Origin: a bacterium
Lineage (GTDB): Bacteria > JAJVIF01
Length of the DNA stretch: 64,000 nt
Direction: 5' to 3'
NCBI GenBank assembly: GCA_022072165.1
Contig: JAJVIF010000001.1
Location: 585,353-649,352 of the forward strand
Below are positions 43,799 to 51,823 of this stretch, in pieces; positions within the stretch are counted from its first letter, which is position 1, and every line of letters begins with the position of its first letter. The notes below the pieces were generated by a model. The model worked only from the letters and a program-made list of their open reading frames with translations. It searched no databases and was not told the DNA's origin. A program made the translations under genes and the position numbers.

Positions 43799-44180
43799 CC
43801 GGACTGATCGCCAGGGGGTCCGCCTGGACTTCCATCTGCACTAAATCAGTGATGCCCGTCCGCTGCCAGACCAGCACCCCATCGGTAGCACGCGGCGACA
43901 AGCCGACGGCTGCGGATGAGACAGAAGCGGTCCCCTCTTCCATCGTTAACACAAGCGTCACCTGTTGCTGCTGACTGGTACTCAGGACCGGGGAAGTCCA
44001 GTGCCCGCCGGGCATCAGCGTGACCCGGCCTTCCAGCGGTGGCAACTGCCCGACTTCAATGAGTCGCAACGGCCGGGAGGGTCGCTGGTGATCTGCGGCT
44101 TCGGCTGGCTGCTGGCCGAATCCACTGAGCCCGAGCATCAGAATCCAGCCACTTAAAAAGCACCACCACAGCTCGCGCAT
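43767..44180 (-). CDS. Small secreted protein of unknown function
   Basis: A 137-residue protein with an N-terminal signal peptide (hydrophobic about 4-20, processing likely near AEAAD). The mature part is short, beta-rich in appearance and has no motif I recognise. An AGGAGG ribosome site six bases before the ATG supports translation. It lies 96 bases downstream of the degenerate folD gene on the same strand. Confidence 0.6.
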   Translation of the reverse strand: MRELWWCFLSGWILMLGLSGFGQQPAEAADHQRPSRPLRLIEVGQLPPLEGRVTLMPGGHWTSPVLSTSQQQQVTLVLTMEEGTASVSSAAVGLSPRATDGVLVWQRTGITDLVQMEVQADPLAISPVSFRWQLWAK

Positions 44181-44276
44181 AGAGCGCCTCCTGCGACCAG
44201 GTCGCGTGAAGTTGGGGCAATCCCATCTAATCTCGCCGGGTGGTCTCAGGGCTGATGCAATCGGGCTTGATGAGAG

Positions 44277-45215
44277 CTAAAGCCGACGTCGGGCCTTCAG
44301 CCCGATGGCTGATTCTTCAGGTTCGAAGCGGAACTGACGATTCAGCAGCTCGATGAAGTTTTTCAGTACACAAAGGGGCGCCAGGCTCTCCACACCGCCC
44401 GGGACCGGTGAAATCATGGCGACCTGTGACTGTAACTCCAGGAAGTTCGCATCGCCGCTGACCCGCTTGAGGTGAAAGTTGTAGCCCGCATCGATGACGA
44501 TGCTGCCATGCTTCACGTTCTGTTTTGTCAGCGCTCCCATCGTGTTCGCAAAGGAGATGAGGATTTCGTCACCGGGGTTGTAGAACTGCACCTGGGGTCC
44601 CTGTTGGGCTCCCTGGTGTGTCAGCGGCAATCGAACAGTCGCCGGAATCCCCAGATTCGCACAGTGCAATGCCAACGATCTGCCGAGGAAACCCCGGACA
44701 CCATCATTGCGACTCGAGACAATGACCACGCCACGATGCCGGTAGTCATCGACATATTCGAGTACCAGTTCCCACGCGGCACGGACACGGGGCGGCAGCA
44801 TGGCGGTTTTTCCCAGTCCCAGGTGCCCGATGTTGGCGTAGTGGAGGCCGGAGAGATCAGCCTTGCCGGGGATAATGGCGACAAGCTGATCGAAATCGGG
44901 ACGATCCAGCTGGGACTGACTGACGAGGATGCCATGGATGTCTGGGCGGCTCACCAGCTCTGTGAGGCGGGGTACGAGGTCGGTTTCCGCTTTCCGCTCC
45001 GCGATGCGCTCAATGGACATCGCGATGCCGAAGCCCGCAGCATCCCTGGCGAGCTTATCGATGAACGCCATACTGACCTGGTCACCGGTGACCAGCAGTA
45101 CTCCGATAGCCGGCTCCTCGCCCTTCAGCTCGCGACGAATCGCCACCAGATCCTCCCGAATCTGACGGCCGAGTCTGGTGGCGATGGGTTTGGCGTCGAG
45201 GATCGTAGCGGCCAT
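44277..45215 (-). CDS. Degenerate FolD-like protein
   Basis: The 312-residue product follows methylene-THF dehydrogenase/cyclohydrolase (FolD) from end to end: the N-terminal AATILDAKPIA, GILV strand, GLHYANIGHL, GSIVIDAGYNF and the family-diagnostic SPVPGGVESLAPLCVLKNF. Key residues are changed. The YvxxK motif reads FIDKL, so Tyr becomes Phe and the lysine position becomes Leu; LVQLPLP becomes LVSQSQL; the DG aspartate becomes Ser (LSG); PCTP becomes PPRV; and the NADP loop GxSxxVGxP becomes SSRNDGVRGF. Both activities are therefore doubtful. It may be a pseudoenzyme or act on another substrate. The ATG has no ribosome site but a TAGAGT box seven bases upstream, shared with the divergent gene. 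Confidence 0.75.
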   Translation of the reverse strand: MAATILDAKPIATRLGRQIREDLVAIRRELKGEEPAIGVLLVTGDQVSMAFIDKLARDAAGFGIAMSIERIAERKAETDLVPRLTELVSRPDIHGILVSQSQLDRPDFDQLVAIIPGKADLSGLHYANIGHLGLGKTAMLPPRVRAAWELVLEYVDDYRHRGVVIVSSRNDGVRGFLGRSLALHCANLGIPATVRLPLTHQGAQQGPQVQFYNPGDEILISFANTMGALTKQNVKHGSIVIDAGYNFHLKRVSGDANFLELQSQVAMISPVPGGVESLAPLCVLKNFIELLNRQFRFEPEESAIGLKARRRL

Positions 45216-45222
45216 GCCGGAG

Positions 45223-45232
45223 ACTCTACAAT
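45223..45232. promoter_or_regulatory. Overlapping divergent -10 boxes (folD-like / DUF4129-like)
   Basis: TACAAT (45227-45232) reads toward the ATG at 45239 with six bases between. TAGAGT on the other strand (45228-45223) reads toward the ATG at 45215 with seven bases between. The two share two base pairs. Neither gene has a Shine-Dalgarno site, so both mRNAs are probably leaderless and their -35 regions lie in each other's coding sequence. Confidence 0.55.
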
Positions 45233-45238
45233 CGAGTC

Positions 45239-46702
45239 ATGCCTCTCTGCTGGCGGCGTCCCATCGCGATGCTGGTTTGCTGGGCCAGCCTGGCCGTGTC
45301 TGGGAGCGCTGCCCCGGCTCCCTGTCAGGACTCCCTCCCTGCACTTTGGAGTCTGCGGCAGGACCTGGCGCAGCTGGTCGCTGCCGGCAACGTGCCATCA
45401 AAAGTGCAGTTGACTGAGATCCCGACGGAATGCGATGACTTGGGGGCGGTGATCTCGCTCGCGACGATTCAGACAACGGTGGATCGCTGGAACGCTGGAG
45501 TCGCGCTTCCGACTCCCCAGGCCGCCTGGCGATTGCAGCAGGGGATCGATCTGGCACTGGCCGGGCTGCTTGGGTCTTCAGCTGACACCGGAGTGAACCA
45601 GGAGTTTGAGACCGCGCTAGCGGCGCAAGAGGCGTTGGTCACCCAGTTTCAGTTGCTTAAGTTTCCGATCGCGCCTGACACCTCGCGGACATTCGACGAA
45701 ATTTTCCGGGATCCCGAAGCCTTTCGGCAGGACCTGCAGCAACGCTGGCGAGTAAGTGAACGGGCAGAGCAGCAAGCAGTGCTGTTGGAACTGGATCAAA
45801 TGCTGGAGGATTTGCAGGACGTAGGGCAGGGAGCAAGTCTGACGCTTGAGCCCATGCTGCGTCCGTGGATCACGCTGCGTGATGAACAACTGAAGCGAGC
45901 TGGCACGACTGCGCTTTTACCGACCGGGCAACAGAACACCGAGTTTTACCTGATGCTGGTCGACTCCCTCGCAACGTATGCCGCCCATGTCCGGGAGTTG
46001 CGTCTGCGACTTACCACGAGTCTGTCCAGCCGGCAACCTGCACTCACCGCGGCAGATGTGAATGCGATTGGGGATGCTGTACGTCCGGGCCGATTTACGG
46101 AGCCGCTGCAGATCCCAGCAGCTAGCTCCACGGCGAGTCTTGGCTGGCTGGAGCAATGGCTGCGGCGTCTGTTTGGCGGGAGTCCCATCGGGGGCACGCT
46201 TTCACGCACGATGCAGATTCTGATTCTGGTAATTGCGGCGCTGCTATTCGGCTGGCTGCTGTCGCTGCTCCTTGCTGGGAGTCGTTGGGGGAACCGGGCA
46301 AAGCAGTACGCCCTCGCCGGGATTCCCGAGAGTGTGGCGAGCGGACGTCACCTGAGCCCGGATGAACAGTTCCGACGGGCCATGGAGGCCGCCCGGGCTG
46401 GCCGACAGCTGGAGGCCATGCACTGGCTGACACAGGGATTCATTTTCGGTCTGGCACAGCAAAAGCTGGTACCACTGGACTGGTCGCGGACCAATCGTGA
46501 GGTCCTCCGCGATCTGCAGCGACAACAGACACCCCTCTCCGATGTGGCCCGTCAGTTTTTTCGGACGGCTGAAGGAGTGGTCTATGGTGGGCGTGAAATC
46601 TCTTTGGAAGCCATCGAAGCGGCGGAGCAGGATTTGCGTCGCGCCTTACAAATCCAGGAGTCGATGAGAGTTCACCAACCACAGTTCACCAAAAAGGTGT
46701 GA
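45239..46702 (+). CDS. Membrane protein with DUF4129-like C-terminus
   Basis: A 487-residue protein with a signal peptide, a long helical extracytoplasmic region (about 30-310), one membrane helix (about 325-350, ILILVIAALLFGWLLSLLL) and a cytosolic domain whose pattern (PDEQFRRAMEAARAGRQLEAMHWL; DWSRTNREVLRDL) matches DUF4129-type proteins. These often sit near transglutaminase or MoxR genes; none is seen here. A TACAAT box six bases upstream and lack of ribosome site suggest a leaderless mRNA. Function unknown. Confidence 0.65.
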   Translation: MPLCWRRPIAMLVCWASLAVSGSAAPAPCQDSLPALWSLRQDLAQLVAAGNVPSKVQLTEIPTECDDLGAVISLATIQTTVDRWNAGVALPTPQAAWRLQQGIDLALAGLLGSSADTGVNQEFETALAAQEALVTQFQLLKFPIAPDTSRTFDEIFRDPEAFRQDLQQRWRVSERAEQQAVLLELDQMLEDLQDVGQGASLTLEPMLRPWITLRDEQLKRAGTTALLPTGQQNTEFYLMLVDSLATYAAHVRELRLRLTTSLSSRQPALTAADVNAIGDAVRPGRFTEPLQIPAASSTASLGWLEQWLRRLFGGSPIGGTLSRTMQILILVIAALLFGWLLSLLLAGSRWGNRAKQYALAGIPESVASGRHLSPDEQFRRAMEAARAGRQLEAMHWLTQGFIFGLAQQKLVPLDWSRTNREVLRDLQRQQTPLSDVARQFFRTAEGVVYGGREISLEAIEAAEQDLRRALQIQESMRVHQPQFTKKV

Positions 46703-46726
46703 CCGGCAGCCGAAGCTGCCGGTCAC
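46699..46726. terminator. Bidirectional terminator with UUCG loop
   Basis: GTGACCGGCAGC and GCTGCCGGTCAC form a perfect 12-pair stem. Read on the minus strand the loop is TTCG closed by C-G, the exceptionally stable tetraloop, and is followed by a five-T run. It serves the minus-strand PKD lipoprotein and probably also the plus-strand gene, whose stop codon lies in the left arm. Confidence 0.8.
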
Positions 46727-46756
46727 GACGCACGCAAGTCTTGTGATCCGGTCGAA

Positions 46757-47470
46757 CTAGAAGGTCGCGATCACGAGGATGCTGGCTTCTTCAGTGAAGC
46801 CCTCTTCGTTGGTCGCCCGGAGGATCGGCGTGTAGGTGCCGGGTGTGTCGAACGGTCGGATGGCACCCTGGGGGATGTTGACGTTGCCGGTGACCGTGGA
46901 GGTGTAGTCGATGGTGCCATTGCCATCGAAATCCCACTCCCACCGGACGATCGTGCCGAGGGTCTGTGAGGTGTTGAAACTCACGGCTAGCGGCGCACGG
47001 CCACTGACGATACCGGACTGCCCGTTACCGGTGATCCGCAGGTCCGGACCAGGAGGGAGGACATGAATCTCCAGCACGTCGGTCGCGATCGTGTTGGAGG
47101 CATCTTTCACGTTGACAGTCAACGGGAAGTCTCCGGCTGAGGCGAACGTGGTCGCAGTGGACTCTCCAAACCCGTCAGTCTCGCTGTCCCCATCGAAGTC
47201 CCAGGTGACATCGTACGGGGGCGTGCCGCCGGTGATCTCGGCCATGAGTCCGACCGTGAAGGGAGCCTTCTTGTCATTCTCGATGGCGACGGCGGTCACC
47301 CGGAGGGGATCATTCTGACCCGCTGCCGGCGGACCGAAATCCGGGACGCTGGGGGGCGTACCGGGTCCGGGATCGCCAGGATTCGCCGGGCCATCTTTCG
47401 TACCGCCGCATCCTGCACTCAGGAACAGGGCTGACAGGCTCAGGAGCACAAGGGACCAGGGATGACGCAC
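46757..47470 (-). CDS. PKD-domain lipoprotein
   Basis: A 237-residue lipoprotein: signal ending in LSAGC with C21, a P/G-rich linker, then two PKD beta-sandwich domains with the hallmark calcium-like segments VTWDFDGDSETDG and WEWDFDGNGTIDY. It probably mediates protein or carbohydrate contacts at the cell surface. The start is GTG with GGAGG upstream. A strong promoter (TTGCAG-18-TATACT) and a UUCG terminator bound it as a single-gene unit, divergent from the PKD-CcsA gene. Confidence 0.78.
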   Translation of the reverse strand: MRHPWSLVLLSLSALFLSAGCGGTKDGPANPGDPGPGTPPSVPDFGPPAAGQNDPLRVTAVAIENDKKAPFTVGLMAEITGGTPPYDVTWDFDGDSETDGFGESTATTFASAGDFPLTVNVKDASNTIATDVLEIHVLPPGPDLRITGNGQSGIVSGRAPLAVSFNTSQTLGTIVRWEWDFDGNGTIDYTSTVTGNVNIPQGAIRPFDTPGTYTPILRATNEEGFTEEASILVIATF

Positions 47471-47537
47471 GCTGCTGCCTCCGTCGAAGAATGCCGTACC
47501 CGCCGCCAGAAAGTCATGGCAGCCGGACGTTGGCGGG

Positions 47538-47567
47538 GAGTATAGAAGGAGAAGCCGGCTTCCTGCA
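47538..47567 (-). promoter_or_regulatory. Promoter of the PKD lipoprotein gene
   Basis: Minus strand: TTGCAG (47567-47562), 18-base spacer, TATACT (47543-47538). The start of RNA would be near 47531, leaving about 60 bases of leader. Confidence 0.6.
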
Positions 47568-47658
47568 AGCTACACGGGATGACAAAACGCTACATGGCAG
47601 GTGTGAACTGCCTCCGAGAGCTTTGGCACGTTTGTGGGTCGGGGGGCTTGTCGAGCCG

Positions 47659-47664
47659 TATACT
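47659..47664 (+). promoter_or_regulatory. -10 box of the PKD-CcsA gene
   Basis: TATACT, about 45 bases before the ATG at 47709. A TTGTGG at 47632 is 21 bases away, too far for an ideal -35. Confidence 0.45.
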
Positions 47665-47708
47665 CACTGGTGATGTCAGACCGGCGTCACGAAGGAGTGC
47701 CTCCGCAC

Positions 47709-49097
47709 ATGCGTCCAGCCCCGCTTCCCCGACTCACGCTTCTGGTGGCCTGCTTTTGGCTCCTGTCGATTGCCTGGAGTCTTGCGGCCCCGGCCAACAG
47801 GCCGATGGAAGTCACCATTGATCCGCCCGGCATCAGCGCTGCCCCTCCCTTTGAGATGGAACTCAAGGTAATCGTCAAGCACGCTGAGGGACCGTTCAGC
47901 TACGAGTGGGACATCAACGAAGACGGCATCATCGACAGCCGGGAGCCGACTGTCGTAATTTCGGCCACTGAAGTAGGAACCAACCGAGTTTCCGTCGCTG
48001 TCCGCTCCGAAACCGGCCAGCTGGCGAGTCATTCAGTGATGAATGTCGCGATGAATCCCCTCCAGACGCAGGAGTCGCTGGGGTACCGGCTGACGATCTG
48101 GGGCTGCCTGCTGACTTCACTCATCTTCTTCGCCTACTTCCTGATGGACGCCAGGCCCATCCTGGGGAAGGTCGGGTTATGGACGTTTATCGCGACATTC
48201 CTGGCCTTCACCTACTCCCTGGGCTTCCGGATCGCAGACACCGGCCGGCTGCCGAACATTCATCTGTATGAAGTGCTGCAGATGTTCGGGTGGTTCGCCT
48301 TTGCCTGGTGTCTCTGGGCGGGGATCAAGTACCGCGACGCCAGACCGCTTGCTTACTGCGCGATGCTTGTCGGCCTGGTGCTGCTCTACATCTCCAACTT
48401 CTCGACCGACATGAAGGATGCTGGCATCATCCAGCCGGCCCTGCAGTCCTACTGGCGGAACATCCATGTGACCGCCATCGTGCTCAGCTACGGTGGCATC
48501 ACGGCGGCCTATTTCGCCAGCATGGCCTATTTGTTTCGTCCGACTCGGCTGGCCGATCACATGGCCTACAAATCGACCCTCTTCGCCTATCCGTTACTGA
48601 CGGCGGGCATCATCATGGGGGGCATGTGGGCGGAGGAAGCCTGGGGCACGTACTGGTCCTGGGACCCCAAGGAAACCGCATCGCTGGTGATCTGGCTGGT
48701 GCTGACCGCGTATCTCCACACCCGCATGATCCTGGGGTGGAGCGGTGTGCCGAGCGCGCTCCTGTCCATCGCAGGTTTCGCCAGCATGGTCTTCTGTTTC
48801 GTGGGGCTGAACTTCATGCCCGGTAACAGCATGCACAAGTACGCTGGGGCTGGGCTGGGCGTCAACAGCTGGATTCTTCTGGCAGGGTTCCTGCTCTTCC
48901 ACGGGTTCATCTGGGTCAGTCAGCGTCCGTGGGCCTACAAGCGGGAGGCGGAACTGCTGGCAGCGGCAGAGGATGTATCCGAAGCGGGAGTCGACCCGAC
49001 CACCCGTCAGCCGCTACCAGGACTGGGTCAGGCGCGGGCGTCCAGTGGGGCGGTCCGCATTCCGTTACCGCCTTTGCCAGGGCAGGATCAGGAGTAG
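47709..49097 (+). CDS. CcsA-type cytochrome c biogenesis protein with N-terminal PKD-like domain
   Basis: Member of the haem-handling CcsA/CcmC superfamily of System II cytochrome c maturation. The 462-residue product has a signal or first membrane helix, a PKD-like beta domain (about 32-115, with SYEWDINEDGIIDSRE), then about eight membrane helices including the haem-binding WGTYWSWDPKETASLV and conserved histidines in helices (IHVTAIVLSYG, MHKYAGAG). The soluble PKD module on CcsA is unusual. ATG 47709 has AAGGAG upstream; the frame is open 25 codons earlier. No ResB/CcsB partner gene is in the window. A dihaem cytochrome c is 3.4 kb downstream. Confidence 0.82.
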   Translation: MRPAPLPRLTLLVACFWLLSIAWSLAAPANRPMEVTIDPPGISAAPPFEMELKVIVKHAEGPFSYEWDINEDGIIDSREPTVVISATEVGTNRVSVAVRSETGQLASHSVMNVAMNPLQTQESLGYRLTIWGCLLTSLIFFAYFLMDARPILGKVGLWTFIATFLAFTYSLGFRIADTGRLPNIHLYEVLQMFGWFAFAWCLWAGIKYRDARPLAYCAMLVGLVLLYISNFSTDMKDAGIIQPALQSYWRNIHVTAIVLSYGGITAAYFASMAYLFRPTRLADHMAYKSTLFAYPLLTAGIIMGGMWAEEAWGTYWSWDPKETASLVIWLVLTAYLHTRMILGWSGVPSALLSIAGFASMVFCFVGLNFMPGNSMHKYAGAGLGVNSWILLAGFLLFHGFIWVSQRPWAYKREAELLAAAEDVSEAGVDPTTRQPLPGLGQARASSGAVRIPLPPLPGQDQE

Positions 49098-49126
49098 CGC
49101 TCCTGGTCGTACGCGAGGGAAACAAC

Positions 49127-49158
49127 AAGAGCGACCCGGTTGGGTCGCTCTTCGTTTT
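49127..49158 (+). terminator. Intrinsic terminator after the PKD-CcsA gene
   Basis: AAGAGCGACCC and GGGTCGCTCTT make a perfect 11-pair stem with loop ggtt, followed by CG and four T. It separates the PKD-CcsA gene from the convergent flavoprotein gene. Confidence 0.8.
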
Positions 49159-49181
49159 GCTGTCAGCTCAATGACGACTGG

Positions 49182-50594
49182 TTATTCCCAGACAATGAAG
49201 CCGGGATTGAGGATGCGATCCGGGTCATACTTCGCTTTCATGCTCCGGAACCAGTCCCATTGGAGACCGAAGTGATTGGCCCATTCTTCGACCGTCTTGA
49301 ATGTGATGTACCCCGAAAGGTAGCGCTGGCCGCCGACTGCCTGGGACATGGCGCTGGCCATATCAAGGCGGGGGAGAGCGATGTCCAGGAACTTCGCCGG
49401 GACGCCGGGGAGGAGTCCCCAGCCCATGACGAATGGGCTGTCCGGGGGGCGTCGGAACAGCGGCGCGTTGCCGCCTTTGTTGGTGCAGGGCCACAAAAGG
49501 ATGTGGCCACCCCCCATCGATTGCGGGGGAGTCTGGGAGAGGACGGTCGTGATGAACTCCGCTGAAACGTCCCAGGGGAGAATCGTTTCCATCCAGGGGT
49601 GGGGATTGTCCCAGTAGCCCATGTTGCGCCAGATGGTGAAGAGTCGCTCCAGCCGGTTGGAGAACTCGACGATTTCCAGGTCCTGGAACCCCATGTCTTT
49701 GTAGTAGCCCAGCCCCTGACTGATGTCTGTCAGGTTCGGAGCTTCGCTGAGGTCATCGAATTCGACGGTGACATGCATCGGGAAGAACCAGGCAGCGAAG
49801 GCTTCACGGCTGGCACCGGACCCCTTGAAACCCATGGCTGCGGGCACGCACCAGGATTCCAGGTAATCGCACCGCTCCTCGTTAAACATGACCTCGGTGT
49901 CCTGCATGAAGCGGCTGAGGTCGTCGTACACGAGGAAGAAAGTCCGGGTGTACGCCTTGCTCTGGCGGAGCCGGATGGTCGCTCCTACGATGATGCCGCA
50001 CTGTCCGAAGCCGGAGCGGACCGCATCGAAGAGTTCACTATTTTCCTCAGGGGAGCATGTCACCAGGTCGCCCTGGCCAGTAACGACTTCAAGCTCCAGC
50101 ACGTTGTCCACCTGGGCGCCGTACTTCCAGGAAGCGATGCCGAGGCCTGCGACACTCAGGGTGCCGCCGACGGTGACATTGAGATTGTTGGTCAGCACCC
50201 GGGGGATCCGCTGTGACTTCAGGGTGTGATTCACCAGGTCTTTCCAGACAACGCCCGACTGCGCCTGGATGGCGGTGTGATCCGCGTTGTATGCCCCGAT
50301 GGCGTTCAGGGACCGCATATCGAGCAGAATCCCGCCATCGCTCAGCGCCTGTCCGGATTGGGTATGCCCGGCGGAACGGGTCGAGACTGTCAGCCCGTGT
50401 TCTTTGGCCAGCCGGACCGCAGTCTGAACATCAGCGGCCGTGCGGGGGCGAATCACGATCGATGGCGTGCGATGGATCATCCGGCCGAAGTCGGAGGAGA
50501 CTTCCTGCACGATGACCCCATCGGTATGGACTTCCCCGGTAATCCGGGCACGAAGGGTCTCCAGGAGAGAGGGAGTCGCGAGTTGGGTGCTCAT
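49182..50594 (-). CDS. FAD-linked oxidase, cytokinin-dehydrogenase-like
   Basis: A 470-residue flavoprotein of the PCMH/VAO type. It has the FAD domain start (IVIRPRTAADVQTAVRLAKE), a histidine at about 77 in SAGHTQSGQAL, which matches the position of the covalent FAD-linking histidine in cytokinin dehydrogenases, VTVGGTLSVAGLG, and a C-terminal end YDPDRILNPG. No signal peptide is seen, so it is probably cytosolic. The real substrate is unknown; the plant enzyme oxidises cytokinins, but bacterial members may oxidise other amines or alcohols. ATG 50594 has AAGG upstream. It follows a ferredoxin gene by 121 bases on the same strand. Confidence 0.75.
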   Translation of the reverse strand: MSTQLATPSLLETLRARITGEVHTDGVIVQEVSSDFGRMIHRTPSIVIRPRTAADVQTAVRLAKEHGLTVSTRSAGHTQSGQALSDGGILLDMRSLNAIGAYNADHTAIQAQSGVVWKDLVNHTLKSQRIPRVLTNNLNVTVGGTLSVAGLGIASWKYGAQVDNVLELEVVTGQGDLVTCSPEENSELFDAVRSGFGQCGIIVGATIRLRQSKAYTRTFFLVYDDLSRFMQDTEVMFNEERCDYLESWCVPAAMGFKGSGASREAFAAWFFPMHVTVEFDDLSEAPNLTDISQGLGYYKDMGFQDLEIVEFSNRLERLFTIWRNMGYWDNPHPWMETILPWDVSAEFITTVLSQTPPQSMGGGHILLWPCTNKGGNAPLFRRPPDSPFVMGWGLLPGVPAKFLDIALPRLDMASAMSQAVGGQRYLSGYITFKTVEEWANHFGLQWDWFRSMKAKYDPDRILNPGFIVWE

Positions 50595-50715
50595 GGGACC
50601 TTGCCTGTGGCGGCTGGGTGAGGTGCTTTGAGTGAGGATAGCAGAGGGTGTGCGGATGCGACGTCGCTTAGAACCGTAAAATCTGCACTTAGTGATTTCC
50701 TGCACAAAACGGGGA

Positions 50716-51021
50716 TTACCCCGGCTTGTTGTGGACCCTCAGGTCTCCGTGTTTAGCCAGCATCGCCTGGCAGGCCAAGCGGTAGCGCGGATCAGACTGG
50801 CCGTCATAGCCGTGTGCCAGCAGGGTGCTGTGCTCGATGTCATCCATGGGGGTCAGTAGCTCCGCCCCCTGATCGATGCGCACGACACAGGTGCCGCAGG
50901 TCGCGGCCTCGCAAGAGTAGGCTACCGGGACGTTATGGCACTTGAAGGCCGTGAGCAGGCTGCAGCCGGGCTCGATGGCCCTGGTTCGTCCGGTTTGCTG
51001 ATAGGTGATCTGGATCGCCAC
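50716..51021 (-). CDS. Plant-type [2Fe-2S] ferredoxin
   Basis: A 101-residue electron carrier. The cluster ligands are C37, C42 and C45 (CEAATCGTC) plus C84 in RLACQAM, the standard Cx4Cx2C...C pattern. Start is GTG at 51021; there is no ribosome site, but GATACT ends seven bases upstream, so translation is probably leaderless. It is a likely partner of the flavoprotein encoded downstream, and is divergent from the cytochrome c gene. Confidence 0.85.
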   Translation of the reverse strand: MAIQITYQQTGRTRAIEPGCSLLTAFKCHNVPVAYSCEAATCGTCVVRIDQGAELLTPMDDIEHSTLLAHGYDGQSDPRYRLACQAMLAKHGDLRVHNKPG

Positions 51022-51028
51022 TGGCTAC

Positions 51029-51034
51029 AGTATC
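51029..51034 (-). promoter_or_regulatory. -10 box for leaderless ferredoxin mRNA
   Basis: GATACT on the minus strand (51034-51029), seven bases before the GTG start; no Shine-Dalgarno site lies between. Confidence 0.4.
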
Positions 51035-51044
51035 GGCGAGTCGA

Positions 51045-51063
51045 CTGAGTTCAGTACACTCAG
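51045..51063 (+). promoter_or_regulatory. Cytochrome c gene promoter with overlapping inverted repeat
   Basis: The -10 box TACACT (51055-51060) lies inside CTGAGT, 7 bases, ACTCAG, a perfect 6-base inverted repeat. This could be an operator. The ATG at 51101 follows with AAAGGAG as ribosome site. Confidence 0.45.
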
Positions 51064-51100
51064 GGGAGCGCTGAGTCGCTAAAGGAGTGCCCCTCACAGC

Positions 51101-51817
51101 ATGATCACCCGTCTCAGTCTCATCATGGCCCTGCTCCTCACATGCTTTGGAATCCTGAGTTGTGGCGGTACACCACAGCCCAGTCAGGAGACCGAAGCCG
51201 GTGTCACAGCAGGTGGAGAGGGCAAGCGCCTAGAGATCCAGAGCCATTTCACCGAATTGCGTGATCAGGTCCGCCCCAAGGATGGGGAGCCGATTCTCAT
51301 CGCTGATGGTGAAAAGCAGTACAAGCGTAAATGCTCTTTTTGCCACGGAGTCGATGGCCAGAAGAAGATTCCCCTCGCGATGGAGACCGCGCATCGGGTG
51401 AGCATGTTCGCTCCCGATGACATCGCGGTGCAGATTCACTCAGGCGTCAACATTCACGGGAAAGTCCGAAATCACAAGACTTTTCAGACGCTCAACGGCG
51501 CTGAGCTCTATGCCACCCTCCTTTTCGTGCAAAACTTCTTCCTGCAGGGACGTGATGGCGACCAGTGGGGGCCCTGGAAGGCGCGTCTGGCGCAGGGTGA
51601 ATCGCAATTCGGGACGCACTGCAGCAGCTGCCATGTCGCCGATGGTGCGGCGCGTACGTTCGATCGCGAGTACCTGCTGACAACGAGCCCTCAGTCGATG
51701 AAGGAAAGCATCACGGCCCAGGCAGCGCACGGCGGGGCGGGTTTTGACACGATCAGCGAGGAAGACCGGTGGGCGATCGCCTACTGGCTTCAGAGCCAGC
51801 TTTATCAACTGCCCTAG
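51101..51817 (+). CDS. Dihaem cytochrome c lipoprotein
   Basis: A 238-residue lipoprotein (signal with cysteine at C21 in GILSC) containing two class I-like haem domains. The haem motifs are CSFCH at 78-82 and CSSCH at 174-178. Domain one looks complete with long connecting helices (TLNGAELYATLLFVQNFF); domain two ends at SEEDRWAIAYWLQSQL. Likely a periplasmic electron carrier anchored in a membrane. It needs a cytochrome c maturation system such as that of the CcsA protein at 47709. Confidence 0.85.
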   Translation: MITRLSLIMALLLTCFGILSCGGTPQPSQETEAGVTAGGEGKRLEIQSHFTELRDQVRPKDGEPILIADGEKQYKRKCSFCHGVDGQKKIPLAMETAHRVSMFAPDDIAVQIHSGVNIHGKVRNHKTFQTLNGAELYATLLFVQNFFLQGRDGDQWGPWKARLAQGESQFGTHCSSCHVADGAARTFDREYLLTTSPQSMKESITAQAAHGGAGFDTISEEDRWAIAYWLQSQLYQLP

Positions 51818-51823
51818 CGGTTC

